A stretch of 64,000 nt of DNA, taken from contig NW_022985440.1 in NCBI RefSeq assembly GCF_010093595.1, positions 27,215 through 91,214 on the forward strand, read 5' to 3'. This document shows positions 1-10,939 of the stretch, in pieces. This DNA is from Mytilinidion resinicola (taxonomy: Eukaryota > Ascomycota > Dothideomycetes > Mytilinidiales > Mytilinidiaceae). The translations under genes and the position numbers were made by a program. The notes under the pieces are model-generated. The model had not been told where the DNA came from and did not search any database. It saw only the letters and a program-made list of their open reading frames with translations. The stretch's first letter is position 1, and every line of letters begins with the position of its first letter.

Positions 1-191
1 CGGCGATTTTTGGAGATAGCACCGCGTTGTGGAGGAATACCACGGGCGCGACGCGTAACCGTCTTTCTGGGCACATCGTATAGTTTCTCAACGCCTCGGA
101 AGGATGTAATTTGGCCGGTCTTGTAGGCTTGAACGCCTAGAATAACTCTGCCTTCTTGAAAGATGGCTTCTTGTTGTTGTGGTGCTGCCAT
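1..191 (-). CDS. N-terminus of a pogo/Tc1-mariner-like DDE transposase (partial)
   Basis: The minus strand is open from an ATG at 191 to the window edge, giving 63 codons. The N-terminal residues, including ILGVQAYKTGQITSFRG followed by a Y-D-V-P-R-K-T-V-T-R-R-A-R-G segment, match the Psq-type helix-turn-helix that starts fungal pogo/Fot-like transposases, where it binds the terminal repeats. The catalytic DDE domain would lie outside the window, so activity cannot be judged. No stop or frameshift is visible in this part. Two near-identical 16-bp direct repeats lie just upstream at 233-265 and may belong to the element end. It could instead be a domesticated HTH protein; the family call rests only on the N-terminal pattern. 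Confidence 0.6.
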   Translation of the reverse strand, partial: MAAPQQQEAIFQEGRVILGVQAYKTGQITSFRGVEKLYDVPRKTVTRRARGIPPQRGAISKNR

Positions 192-232
192 TGGGGTGGT
201 TGTTGGACGACGCGTCGCGTGTTGAGTTGGGT

Positions 233-265
233 GGGCCACTAGCTTGTGCGGGCCACTAACTTGTG
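233..265. repeat. 16-bp tandem direct repeat upstream of the transposase
   Basis: The sequence gggccactaRcttgtg occurs at 233-248 and again at 250-265, differing at one base. A short inverted pair, attac/gtaat, follows at about 267-282. Position directly upstream of a transposase start suggests subterminal binding sites or part of a terminal repeat, but the other element end is outside the window. The span 192-441 otherwise holds only the leader of the proteasome ATPase gene. Confidence 0.5.
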
Positions 266-441
266 GATTACGTTACTGTAATGTATAATGACTAATCAAG
301 CGAGTGAACTCCGGACGTCTTGCCTGCTATCCGCCATCAACCACACGCCTATACTCGCACCCAGCCTCACTACCCTTACCTGTGATACTCGTTCCTCACG
401 CCGTCCACCACTCCTTCCGATCAACAGCCTCCTCGCCCAGC

Positions 442-1860
442 ATGGCCGACGTCGCCGTCGAGAACCCGGCGAACCAGGTGCCTCCTCACAAGAAGCAGCT
501 CCCGTCGTCCATACCGAACTTCGATACCCTCGAGGGCTTTGCAACTGAGGGCGCCGATGACTACTCCACATTCAAGAAGCTCCAACGGCAGCTAGAGTAC
601 GTTGTCTGTGCCACGCTGCTCCGGCCAAGGCTGACTATTGTCTAGATACATCCACCTCCAGGAGGAGTACATCAAGGATGAGCAGAGGTACGCGTCTGGC
701 TGAGATTTGTTATACAAAATTCACCAGAGCTAACATGGATACAGGAGTCTCAAGCGGGAGCTGGTACGAGCACAAGAAGAGATCAAGCGCATTCAGAGCG
801 TGCCACTGGTGATAGGGCAGTTCATGGAGGCTATTGACCAGAAGTAAGCTTCTTCTAGACATCAACCCGAAATTATCTAATATGGCCCAGCACCGGCATC
901 GTACAGTCGTCGACAGGCTCAAACTATGTCGTCCGAATCCTCTCCACGCTCGACCGCGAGCTCCTCAAGCCCTCCTCCTCCGTCGCCCTCCACCGCCACT
1001 CAAACGCCCTCGTCGATATTCTCCCCCCAGAAGCCGACTCCTCGATAGCAATGCTCGGGCAGGACGAGAAGCCTGACGTGACATATGCCGACGTGGGTGG
1101 CCTGGACATGCAGAAGCAGGAAATCCGTGAAGCCGTGGAGCTCCCTCTGACGCACTTCGATCTTTACCGTCAAATCGGCATCGACCCGCCGCGCGGTGTC
1201 CTCCTCTACGGCCCCCCAGGGACGGGAAAAACCATGCTCGTCAAGGCCGTGGCAAACAGCACCACCGCCTCCTTTATCCGTGTCGTCGGCTCCGAATTCG
1301 TGCAGAAGTATCTCGGTGAGGGTCCCCGCATGGTGCGCGACGTATTCCGGATGGCGCGCGAGAACTCCCCGTCCATCATCTTCATCGACGAGATCGACGC
1401 CATTGCCACGAAGCGATTCGATGCCCAGACTGGTGCGGACAGGGAAGTCCAGCGTATCCTGCTCGAGCTGCTCAACCAAATGGACGGCTTCGACCAGACG
1501 TCCAACGTCAAGGTCATCATGGCGACCAACCGCGCTGACACGCTCGATCCCGCGCTACTCCGTCCCGGGCGATTGGACCGCAAGATCGAGTTCCCCAACC
1601 TCCGCGACCGCCGCGAGCGCCGCCTCATCTTCTCCACCATCGCTAGCAAGATGAGTCTGAGCCCCGAAGTCGACCTGGACAGCCTAATCGTGCGGAACGA
1701 CCCGCTCTCCGGAGCCATCATCGCGGCTATCATGCAGGAAGCCGGGCTACGGGCCGTCAGGAAGAACAGGTACAACATCATCCAGAGCGATCTGGAGGAC
1801 GCGTATGCTTCGCAAGTCAAGGGTGCCCAGGAGGCGGACAAGTTCGACTTCTATAAGTAG
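442..1860 (+). CDS. RPT3: 26S proteasome regulatory subunit 6B, AAA-ATPase Rpt3
   Basis: Exons 442-596, 646-687, 745-843 and 891-1860 give 421 residues, close to yeast Rpt3 (428). The protein is one of six AAA ATPases in the base of the 19S particle, which unfolds ubiquitinated substrates and opens the 20S gate. An N-terminal coiled coil (about residues 40-85) precedes an OB domain and the AAA module. Walker A is GPPGTGKT at about 206-213 and Walker B is FIDEID at about 263-268. The C-terminus ends F-Y-K, the HbYX tail that docks in the 20S alpha ring. Donors are GTACGT, GTACGC and GTAAGC; each junction restores the family sequence, for example E-Q-R-S-L-K-R-E and D-Q-N-T-G. I saw no exact proteasome-associated control element (GGTGGCAAA) upstream. 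Confidence 0.96.
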
Positions 1861-2980
1861 ATAGAAGAAATACAGCGTGTGGGTGAGCGATCGATCGTTC
1901 GGTGTTGAGTTGCTGGCAGCTAGTGATACTGCTGTGTATAATTACAAGAACTGCGAATGCATCGTTTTGTTGGGATCTTGACCAGACGAATGAATGAACC
2001 GAGTCTAACATGTGAAATGTTGCAGTTTTAGGTGATGATTCTCAGTACCATGGAAGGTCGTCATGTGTGGCCCGGTCTTAACAAAAGCGCCGTCTTGAGG
2101 TGGCCCAGGAAGGGTATCGTATCAGGACCCTTCGCATGAAATATCTGCAGCGATAGCCTGTCCTGTGCCTAATTCGAATTCGCTAAATGGAGGCCAGCAG
2201 TGCTGAGTGAGTGAGTGAGTGAGTGTGCACAGACGCACTCCGAATCCTTCTCACGTGCAACAAGGCATGATGATTAAAAGTGCCATACCAATTCCCATTC
2301 TTCTCACTCTAACACAACCCCCAAACTCCCTCATCGCATAAATCTATGAGCGCCTGATCTCATCACGGAGTGTCCAAATCAATTACAACAGCCACAGACT
2401 GTATTCAATACATCTACATCCCTCAAAATCCCCATCCCCCCCCCCGGTCATCCCCCTTCTCACCTCAGCTCCCTCATGCCAACCAAAACCCAAGCAACCA
2501 AGGACCCCCAACTCTCCCAAAAAAAATAGCTTGCTTTTCCGCGGATCAAAGCAGAAACATGTAACGATATCTTACACAAGAAAAAGAAGAAGAAGAAGAA
2601 GTGGTCCCATCCAGCCACAGCCCCTCAGAAATAGACCAGGGCGATGATTACAGGGGCGGCGATAGTATCATATCCAGCTCATCGTTCTGGGAGATGAAGC
2701 AAACAAAAAGGGAAACAGGCCAAGTCTATCAAGGCGCTTGCGAGGAAAGTGAATTAAATTGAGAAAAAGTGGCGAAACAAGGGCGTGAGGAGAACTTCAG
2801 TAAGGTTCAAGTTCAGGCCAGGAGCAAAACCCCGGCGCCGTTGGTATAATGCAGACGCGCTGGACAAAACGATGGATGCGAAAAGGAAACAGGAAAACTG
2901 GCTTATGCAGGTATGAGTATTTTGTGCTCTCTTGTGTGTGAGTTGAAAAGAAATGGCGGCTTCGGTGGGCCTTTTTGTAT
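1861..2980. other. Convergent intergenic region with simple repeats
   Basis: This lies between the 3' ends of Rpt3 (+) and the PIP 5-kinase (-). It holds a five-unit GAGT microsatellite at 2205-2224, a C-run near 2437-2446, and an AAG run near 2584-2601. No convincing reading frame was seen; it is probably both 3' UTRs. Confidence 0.6.
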
Positions 2981-5897
2981 TTAGTTCACCCTCACGACTG
3001 ACTCCATGGGTGGTGGGAGGGGTAATTCCTTCTCGCTGCGTCTTCCCCTTTCTCGTTCGTCCTTTGGTGGAGTTGGTGGGCCACGCCGGGCTTCGAACCC
3101 GTCCTTTGGTGGCGTAGGCGGCCGTTCTTCTATACGTCCGTGGTTAGGATCCTTAGGCGGCGTTGGCGGTGGTTTCTGGTGTCCTGAATCTCCTCGTGCG
3201 CGGTCTCGAGGGAGAGGTTGTAGCTCTTGGATATCTCTTTCGTCCATGGGCGCATGCGGCAGCGGGCTGCTCTCAACACTCCGACCACTCCGCCCTCCAG
3301 TGCTAGCTGATTCCGCAGCTTCTTCGACAACTGGAAGAGTACTACCAAGCTCTCCGCGCTCTGCAGATGGACTCCGCACCGTGCGAATTTCTCTGTTTGG
3401 AACGTTATCTTCTGATGCACCCCTTTGTCGTGAACGCTCCGCTTGCCGCTCAGCCTTCTCCATAACCACATCAGTAGCATCTCGCTGATGCATATTTACA
3501 CCGGATAGACGAGGATCGTCGACCATGTGCTCAGCCTCAATCTTCTCTCTTTCGGCCGCTTCGCGCGTTTTTGTGACACCGCTGATGAAGCGAACAAACC
3601 GGTCTCCGTATCGCTCCGGGGGGATAGCTGATATCTGTGATTCCGTATTTACGAGGCCCTTGAAGAAATGCTCCGCGCGCTTGATGAACGAGTACTTGAA
3701 GTAATTGTCAGCAGGTTGAGCTACCTCACTCATAATGGGAGATTGAGCTTACATGGGTCAGGCAGTCGATGATACCTAGATAGTAGATCTCCTCCCCAAC
3801 ACTGTCGTCCTCGTGCGTGGCCCTAAAACCTCCATCGTCATTATAAAAGTAGAAATTTTTCCGGCCTTCCTGCATCTCATCCGGCATCTTACTCGTCGTT
3901 TGATCCATTGGAATTGGCTTTTGGTACTTGATCATCTGCCGTAGTTCTTTCGCTTTTCGCGCGGTTTCTAATTTAGACGGCGTCCGCATCAGCATATTGG
4001 CATGAACAGGATCATCGGCCGATTCGCCTCCCGGCTGAAACACTTGCAGTGTCTTATCCCGGAGATTCTCCTCATTCCCACGTTCCAGATCATGGATGCC
4101 CACCAATAGCGAATAGTCCATGATCTTCAACTTTTGAAGAAGCTTCACATCCTTTTCCATCTGCTCGATGAATGCCTTCTTCTTCGTCGGCCCAAACTCC
4201 AAATGCAGGTTCCTCCGCAACCAGTTTAGATCTTTCAGAGTTGCCCGCGGATTGTGCTCTAGCTCATCCTCCTTAAAGTCCCTCCCAATGGTGGATCCTT
4301 TCAGATCAAATGTTCTGTGAATGTCCCTGTGTGGCGGAAATAGGTTGTTCATGACTACGAAATGGATCTTCCTGCCGTATGGGATCTTCACCCGATGAAG
4401 ACCGTAAAACTGTGATAAAAGGGTGTTTGGGTTCTCCTGCACGTGGTCGTAGTAATCGCGCAGTATCTTCCGGAGGAACTTGTGTTCTGCGTGGTGGATG
4501 GTTTTGATGATGTATTTATAATCGCGAGAGAAATAGAAGAAGCTCCCACTCTTGCCTGGAGACCCGAGCTCGGATAGTATGTACTTGCTTGTTAATGACA
4601 TTAGATAGTCCGCGGGGTCCAGTTGGAAGATGGACCGGAGGTGCCGGAATACCCAGGGAGCGTAGTCTTTGAACTTGAAGTCGTATTTGGCGGAAGGGGT
4701 CAGTTCGTTACCCGTGCTTCATAATGTCAGAGATAACACCCAGAAGTATCACAAATCAACTTACATATCAAACGAGAACTTGTGCTTCGCTGTGAAGTCC
4801 GCATCGGTCAGATCTCTGTCCATCTTTGCGTTCGTCCTAGAGACTGTGAATCTTATCCCAGTCAACATGTTGTAAGCCGTCACCCAGTTGACATGGTTCT
4901 GATCGACTTTTGTCCCTACAACGACCCGATCGTCATCCTCGTCCTCTTTCCTTTTCCTCTTGCTCGCCCGTTTCTGCCGTATCGCATCTGCCCACCGGGC
5001 TGCGTCTTCGTCCTGTGGCGGTTCTTCGAGGTGCATGTCGGAATGCACAGATCGTGTGTGCCGACGAGCGAGACTCAGCGAATTTCTCCGCCGAGTTGGT
5101 GTGTTAGGTGAGAAGCGTCCGGTGGCTGAGACAACGTCTTCGGTCCCACTGGGGGTTGGGAACTCCCGTGATTGGCGTGTCGAAGAAACTTTGGGGACCT
5201 CAAGAGTATGGCGATGCGTCAGACGATGCGAGTGCTGGGGTGACGGGTTGGATGTGGGGGCTCCGGGAAGACCGGTGGGAGGAAGAGGGAACGCAGGTGG
5301 AGACGAGAGCCGGTGGGCGGATCCGGGAACACGTAGATTTGATTCGTGAGAGAGCTGAACAGGGTGGCTTGTTGACGACCCGTTGCCTGGCGTTGCCATT
5401 ACCTCCGGGCCCGGCTTCGTCGAAGATCGAGATATGTCATGGGTCGACTCGGAGGCGCCATCTTGACTATCAAGAGCTTCCAGCTTGACGTGGGTCGTCC
5501 CGCAGCTATCTTCAACGTCTCCGTTTTGTATGGCAGCGAACCGCCCGTCATCTCGAGCAAATTCTCCGTTGCTGCGACCACGGCCCAGAGGGGCTCTCTC
5601 GTTTTCAGTATCAGACATACGGCCCCCGCTAGAGGTACCAGAGTCCTCCTTACGGGGCAATGGCTTGTCCCACGACGACGTCGGCTGCACCGGATGGCCA
5701 TTGGCCACCAAGTGCATCGCGGCGAGCCCGTTGGCCAGCTTCCCGTTGGCAATGCCAGAGTCGCCATTGGAGAGCCTCGCAGCGTCGTCTCGCACAGAGG
5801 AGGGCTGCTGTTCTTGGGGCGTCGGCGAGTTCAGGCCGTGGGCTGCGGGGGCGTCGAAGGGCGAGGGGTCGCGGCCGTCTGCCATGAAGGATGGCAT
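2981..5897 (-). CDS. MSS4: Phosphatidylinositol-4-phosphate 5-kinase (Mss4-like)
   Basis: Minus-strand exons 5897-4765, 4716-3753 and 3694-2981 give 936 residues. The enzyme phosphorylates PI4P to PI(4,5)P2 at the plasma membrane and controls actin, endocytosis and polarity. A long disordered N-terminus (about 1-330) contains an R-R-R-N-S basic patch and a K-R-K-R-K stretch. The PIPK domain runs from about 335 to 725: the substrate motif DLKGS is at about 515-519, the catalytic MDYSLL segment at about 580-585, and the metal-binding IID lies in YYLGIIDCLTH at about 690-699. The third exon begins in the activation loop, and removing a 58-bp intron restores THYSFIKRAEHFFKGL. The tail ends in three PPTPPKD repeats (about 874-911), likely SH3 ligands. 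The start is uncertain: in-frame ATGs at 5915 and 6017 would add 6 or 40 residues. Confidence 0.92.
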
Positions 5898-8538
5898 CTC
5901 GAGGGAATGCAGCATGGGCTCATGGGGTTGCTGTGGACCGCAGACGCTGCCCTGGACGGGCTCGTCGATGGGGTGTCGCCAAACGGCGGCCAGGCTCGCG
6001 GGCAATTGGCAGCGCACTGGGCCAGCAGGTCGGGGCGCGCAAGCTTGACGGCGGCGCGGAAGATGGCGGAGTATGCGGCGGGGAATAGGTGCTCAGGCAA
6101 GAATGGGTCGGATGGTGTTGAGGGCGTATGAGAGACGGTATGCCCTGCACGGCGAAGTGCGAGGGTTGCTGGGCAGCATGGGCAGAAACAAAGCGGCGTC
6201 CGAGATGCCGAGCCTGGGTGCCAAGCCGAGCCAGCTCCACGACACGCTGGAAAAGCAGGGCGTGACGGTCATAGGGGCCGTGGCTGAGTGCGCAGGCTCA
6301 TTTCCTTCTCGCATCCATCCTCCGCACGGCTGAGTCAACGCGGCTGTTCTCCTCCCGATCCGGCGGCCGTGAGTCGCGAGGGTGCTGACATTTCCTCCAT
6401 TAACGCCGTATCCAACGCGCGCTTCAGGGGCCGATTTCACAGAGGCTTCTGGCGTAGTGCAGCCCTGCCAGCACGGTGGCGGCGGGTACAGCCCTGCCAG
6501 CGCACCCGATTCCCTGGGCCCACAGCAAAAATAGCCTCCCCTGCACCCGCTGGTGGGAGCAAGGAGACCATGCTGACTTCTGATATCTGGACTCAGCCAT
6601 GTCTTGATCCCGTGAAACACTGGAAGAACTTCACGCCTGATTCTCAATTTATATGCTACAGAGGCCAGAGGCAAAGTACATGACAATCGGAGCCATTATG
6701 CACCGTGATCACCGCATGTCAGAGCCACAGTCTTTACGAGCGCTGTCAGCGCCTCCATGCAGAGTGCGCCTCCACACCAATCCTGTCCAGATTACTTCAC
6801 CCTTCAGCCTTCACTTCAAGTGTATTCCGAAGTTTTGCACTGTACTCATAGACTTTGTTGTGTCACTTTTCTCTGCCATTTCGATGTCATTTTCATTACT
6901 ATCCATCAAGCATGTTGCAATACGGGAACAAGAGGATGAAGGACGGCGTCTCCGGGAGCAACAGCGCGGAAGAAGTCTATATGCCTGCATACCAATTGTC
7001 GTCGTGCCAAGCTTGGTTTATCTCTAAGGCCTGGCAGGTGATATCCCAGTTCCTGTCCGCATTATGTGCCAAGCACGGTAGTTCGCCGTGTTTCCTCTTC
7101 ACAATCAGCCTGCTTGGAGAATCTCGCTAAATGCCACGCCTTCTTCTATATTTCTACCTCCGTTGGACAGTTCTCGTGTGCCTGCCTTGGGGGAAATATA
7201 TCAAGCACTGTTCTGAGATGCTAGTTCTGGACAACATATAGTGGATAGCGCCAAAATGCACTTACGTATACAATCGTTTAAGTGCTTGGCCATCAGTTAT
7301 CTATACAGCGGAAAAACATACCTACGTACATTATCTATGGCGGCGAATATTCTAAGGCATGATATAATGGTGAGAAACCAGCTCAGTCCGTGAGATGGTT
7401 CAGCGGTAGGTACGAGAGCAATGTCCCGACCTTATTCTAATTAACGATTAAGCCTACAGATCAAAAAGTAAGACTCGAGGACTGGAAGCAGTGCGAATCG
7501 AACCCAGAGTAGCGAGAAACAAAAACCTCGGGCGGGCGCCCTACTGAAAACCCCGTGTTGTCGCAGGGGATTTTCTCAAAGCCAGCGTACTAGCCTACGC
7601 TGTAAAGACAGCGTTACTGCACCACGAGTGGGCAGCGCCGCGAAGGGCGATGGCAGCGAGGAATTACACGATATATATACACGGGTAAGAGAAGGATCTA
7701 GGCGGTGAAGGATGATAGTGTAGTCAGTCGACCAAGTTTCCCAAGGGTTTGACGTCTAATGGAACTGCACACGCTCACATTACTTAAGAAGACATGAGTT
7801 CAAAAGTATTTTCTTTTTCATATCTCGTTATTCTGTGAAGTCATTGTTCTTGAAGTCAAAGTCATCTTAGAGAACCTAGATTGGATGAATCATGACGTGA
7901 AGGTAAGGGAGTAAGAAAAGAATAGTAGAGCAGCGAGGTCCAATAAGGTGGAAAGGAAAACCACCGACACGGTCGCTATCCAATGGTAATCGATCTCAGC
8001 ACGAGCCAGACGAACTGTGGATCCCAACTTCGCCAAGAAAGCGCGTTGTTTTGACATCAAAATAACAACGCGACGCAAACGAAAATCACAACAAATGAGA
8101 CTGAAGCGTGATGAAGCAACCGGTTTCGATTTTTCAACGAAGCGATGCTACTTATGTTCTCTACACCAGCTCGCCAGACACACTCGCCGAGCCTCTCCTC
8201 ATAAAGTCCTGTTTCCCAACCAATAATCATCATAGTATGAGCATGCAACAAACTCCCGTGAACGCCGCCCACACCATAGTACCAGTGCCCGCCTGCCTCG
8301 CAGTGATGATTGAAGACGCGGGAAATGGCAAAGAATCGCCACCACTACGCGCTACACTCTTGAGAGCAGAAGGCAGAGAGTTCCCCGAGGTTTGACCGTT
8401 AAACCAAAAGAAATGGATATCACACAAGTAGCCCCGCCCGTCCGAAGTATCCGCCGGACGCCTACCGACCGTCGCCTATGAAGGGTGGCTCGAGACCTAA
8501 GAACCTAAGAAGTGAAGAGGAATAAGATTGCCTCCCGC
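5898..8538. other. Long gene-free region with tRNA-like and hairpin sequences
   Basis: This is the upstream region of the PIP 5-kinase and the downstream region of histone H1. The first kilobase is GC-rich and open in several frames, but no frame shows splice-linked or family-like protein. A short duplicated stretch (cagccctgccagc) lies near 6460-6500. Structured sequence at 7484-7628 is listed separately. The rest looks non-coding. Confidence 0.5.
7484..7628 (-). other. Degenerate tRNA-like or structured RNA region
   Basis: Read on the minus strand, this segment has a B-box-like GGGTTCGATTC (about 7496-7506) followed by CGCACTGCTTCCA, the shape of a tRNA 3' end. The T-stem pairs at only three of five positions, and no matching GGAAGCA acceptor strand lies upstream. 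Upstream are alternating hairpins built on CAGCGTA/TACGCTG, and a stem of GAAAA-T-CCCC with GGGG-TTTTC. It could be a tRNA pseudogene, a SINE-like remnant, or an unrelated structured RNA. I could not fold it into a canonical tRNA with or without an intron. Confidence 0.35.
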
Positions 8539-9752
8539 TCATGCTGCAGCCTTCTTGGGGGTAGCCTTCTTAGGAGTTGCCTTCTTCGCCGGTGCCTTCT
8601 TGGTGGCGGCCTTCTTTGCAGGCTTCGTGACAGCTGGGGCTTTGGTCTTGGTTACTCGGCCGGACTTGGTCTTGCTTAGGACGGTCTTGGGTTCGACGAC
8701 TGCGGGTGCAGGCTTGACAGTCTTTCGTGGACGGCCAGCGTTAGCCTTGGGCTTAGCCGCAACCTTCTTCACAGCGGGAGCCTTCTTCGCAGCGACCTTC
8801 TTGGCGGCGGGCTTCTTGGCGGCAGCCTTGGTGGCGGGTGCCTTCTGTTACCTGTATTAGTCTCCAATCACGACGACGGTAGTCACGATGCCAACGTACC
8901 TTCGTCGCTGGCTTAGCAGCGACCTTCTTTGCCGCAGCGGGTTTGGCGGCAGCGGGCTTAGCTTCCTTCTTCGCCAGCTTTACGGGACCGGAGGGACCTG
9001 AGAGGAAGTTCAGTTTGGAGTCGACATTAATCAACATAACATAGTCCAGAGCAGAGGTTGATTCGACACAAGATCAATAGCAGGAATTTGATGGTTGAGA
9101 GATGAACGCGTAGAAAAGCATGTAAACAAAAGAAACGGGACGGGAAGGTACGGAATGACTAACCCTTCGGACGCGCGAAATCGCCGCTCTTCTCGCCAGA
9201 CAGGATGGCGCGGTTCAGGTGGCTTGTGAACATGGCATCGGTGGTAGCACCGAGGTTGTTGTTGGCCGCAATGTACTTCTTGATGGCCTGGCGGCTGCAG
9301 AGGAATCGGGTCAGCAGATGTTTCTCAGTGACAGCAAGTGACGTGGCGCCGCGAACAGCAACATAATGAAAGACCATGGGAACTAACCTGCTTCCATTGC
9401 GTTCCTTTAGCTGAAAGAGGAGAAGAACATGTCAGTATTCAATTCAACAGCTTGGAGAGTTTGGGTGGGTGGCGTGGTGGTGGATGAAGTGACGCGACAT
9501 GTTCTCGGTCGCAATCTCGAGCGGGGTGGTCGTGATGCGCCGGAAATCGTAGACTTACGTTGAGAATAGCCTCCTTGACCATATCTATGGTGTATGGTCA
9601 GTATTGAGCGGCGATTACGATGGAACAGTCACGCAGCTTGCGCGAGCGTTGCGTGGCGAGAGAATGAGCGACATACCTTGGTAGCTGCCATGGGCGGGAG
9701 CAGCGGCAGCGGCCTTCTTGGGGGCGGCGGCGGTAGACTTCTTGGGAGGCAT
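8539..9752 (-). CDS. Linker histone H1
   Basis: Six minus-strand exons (9752-9677, 9584-9559, 9410-9388, 9294-9164, 8997-8900, 8841-8539) give 218 residues. H1 binds linker DNA at the nucleosome dyad and compacts chromatin. After a short N-terminus starting MPPKK, the winged-helix globular domain spans about 20-93 with the typical LKERNGSSRQAIKKYI. The rest is a K/A/P-rich tail with repeated AKK and TPKK motifs. Exons two and three are only 26 and 23 bp, yet every junction rebuilds the H1 sequence. The last intron skips a tempting nearby AG and uses CAGAAG, because only that keeps the lysine-rich frame. Five introns are a lot for a histone gene. Confidence 0.95.
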
Positions 9753-10939
9753 TGTAAATAGTGGTTGGGTAGTGATTATTGCTGGGAAGGAGACGTGTAC
9801 GACGGCCGAGACGGATTAGCAGATTTATGGTGGTGGAGGCGGCGAACGTTCAGAGGAGCTCTTGGGGAGGGCGCGGCGCGCGGGGGCTTCTGAGTTTAAG
9901 TAGTCGGCACATGACTTGGGCCAGCACCGGATCACCACGCACCCACGCTACCGGCTTGCCAGGGCTTGCATGCGACTCTCGATACGCGAGGGCCACCGTC
10001 AGTTGGGTGGCCGTGCACAGCTTAAAACCTCAACGCCTGCCAGATGACCGTCCGTTCCGTCTTCTTTCCTCCTCATCTCACCCAGTTCGCTCAGCTTGGG
10101 TCCTGCTGCCTACCCATCGGGCATCTAGGAATACTGAACTACCTGCGCCTCTACGACGCGTGACTCATTGCTTCCTGCGCCTCCTGTCTGCCTTGGTGCT
10201 GTGCTGTTTTGTGATCTCCCATGTCATAGATGCGTGTTGTTTTGATCTTCGTCACGTCTCTTTACAGCCGTAGTCACTCGTCTCCTTACCCACGTGTGCT
10301 GGCATTGCTTGTGCCAGCAAGACTTCGCCTTCGATGTGTCACTTGCCTAAGTAATGGCATGCAGCCTTCAACACATCTAAGCTCTTTCAGTTGGGAGTTG
10401 CATGCTTCGTGAAGTTTCTCGGTCGCATCGTTGTCTCGGTCTCGGGTCATCTCGTGTCTCGCTTCGACTAGAGATCTGTCGTACTCGCAGCACGTTGGTA
10501 GATGTTTGAATTAATGTAGCCGTCTTGGTTACGCCCTGTTAATCGTGCATTATTCATCGAGTTATCTGTGGATTTGTACAGTTATATTCATTCTGTACCG
10601 AACAACTTCTCTTTTTAGTAGTTATGCCCCTATCGGCGATAACTGCCACACCAACAGTGCAACATATGCAGAGCGAATGTGTTGACATTCGCCCCAGCCA
10701 GCCCTACCTAGAGCTTGCGTATATTAACTTGGTGTCCGACAAATGCCATAGCTCGTTGCCTAGAGCTTGCAGGCAAAGCACCAAACCTTGACTCCCTCCC
10801 AATGCTTTCCGGGATCGCTATGCATGCTGAAAGAGAAAGACATCTCCGTGGAGCGTCCAAAACGCCTGCTCAATGCATCCAAAATATCAAAGCATTCCTC
10901 ACTAATCCTTAACTCCACTCCTGAGCCAACCAAAATCAC
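9753..10939. other. Histone H1 upstream region / TAF1 3' flank
   Basis: About 1.2 kb upstream of H1 and downstream of the TAF1 stop. The part near 9780-10100 is GC-rich with open frames but no family-like protein; 10400-10900 is more AT-rich. No gene or clear repeat was seen. It should contain the H1 promoter. Confidence 0.5.

Noticed and set aside
6093..6686. Long minus-strand frame upstream of the PIP 5-kinase
   Set aside because: GC-rich, Arg/Pro/Ala-heavy translation, open in several overlapping frames on both strands, no family-like segment and no splice logic.
7389..7628. A complete tRNA gene
   Set aside because: The A box and B box lie on opposite strands, the acceptor stem has no partner, and only three of five T-stem pairs form.
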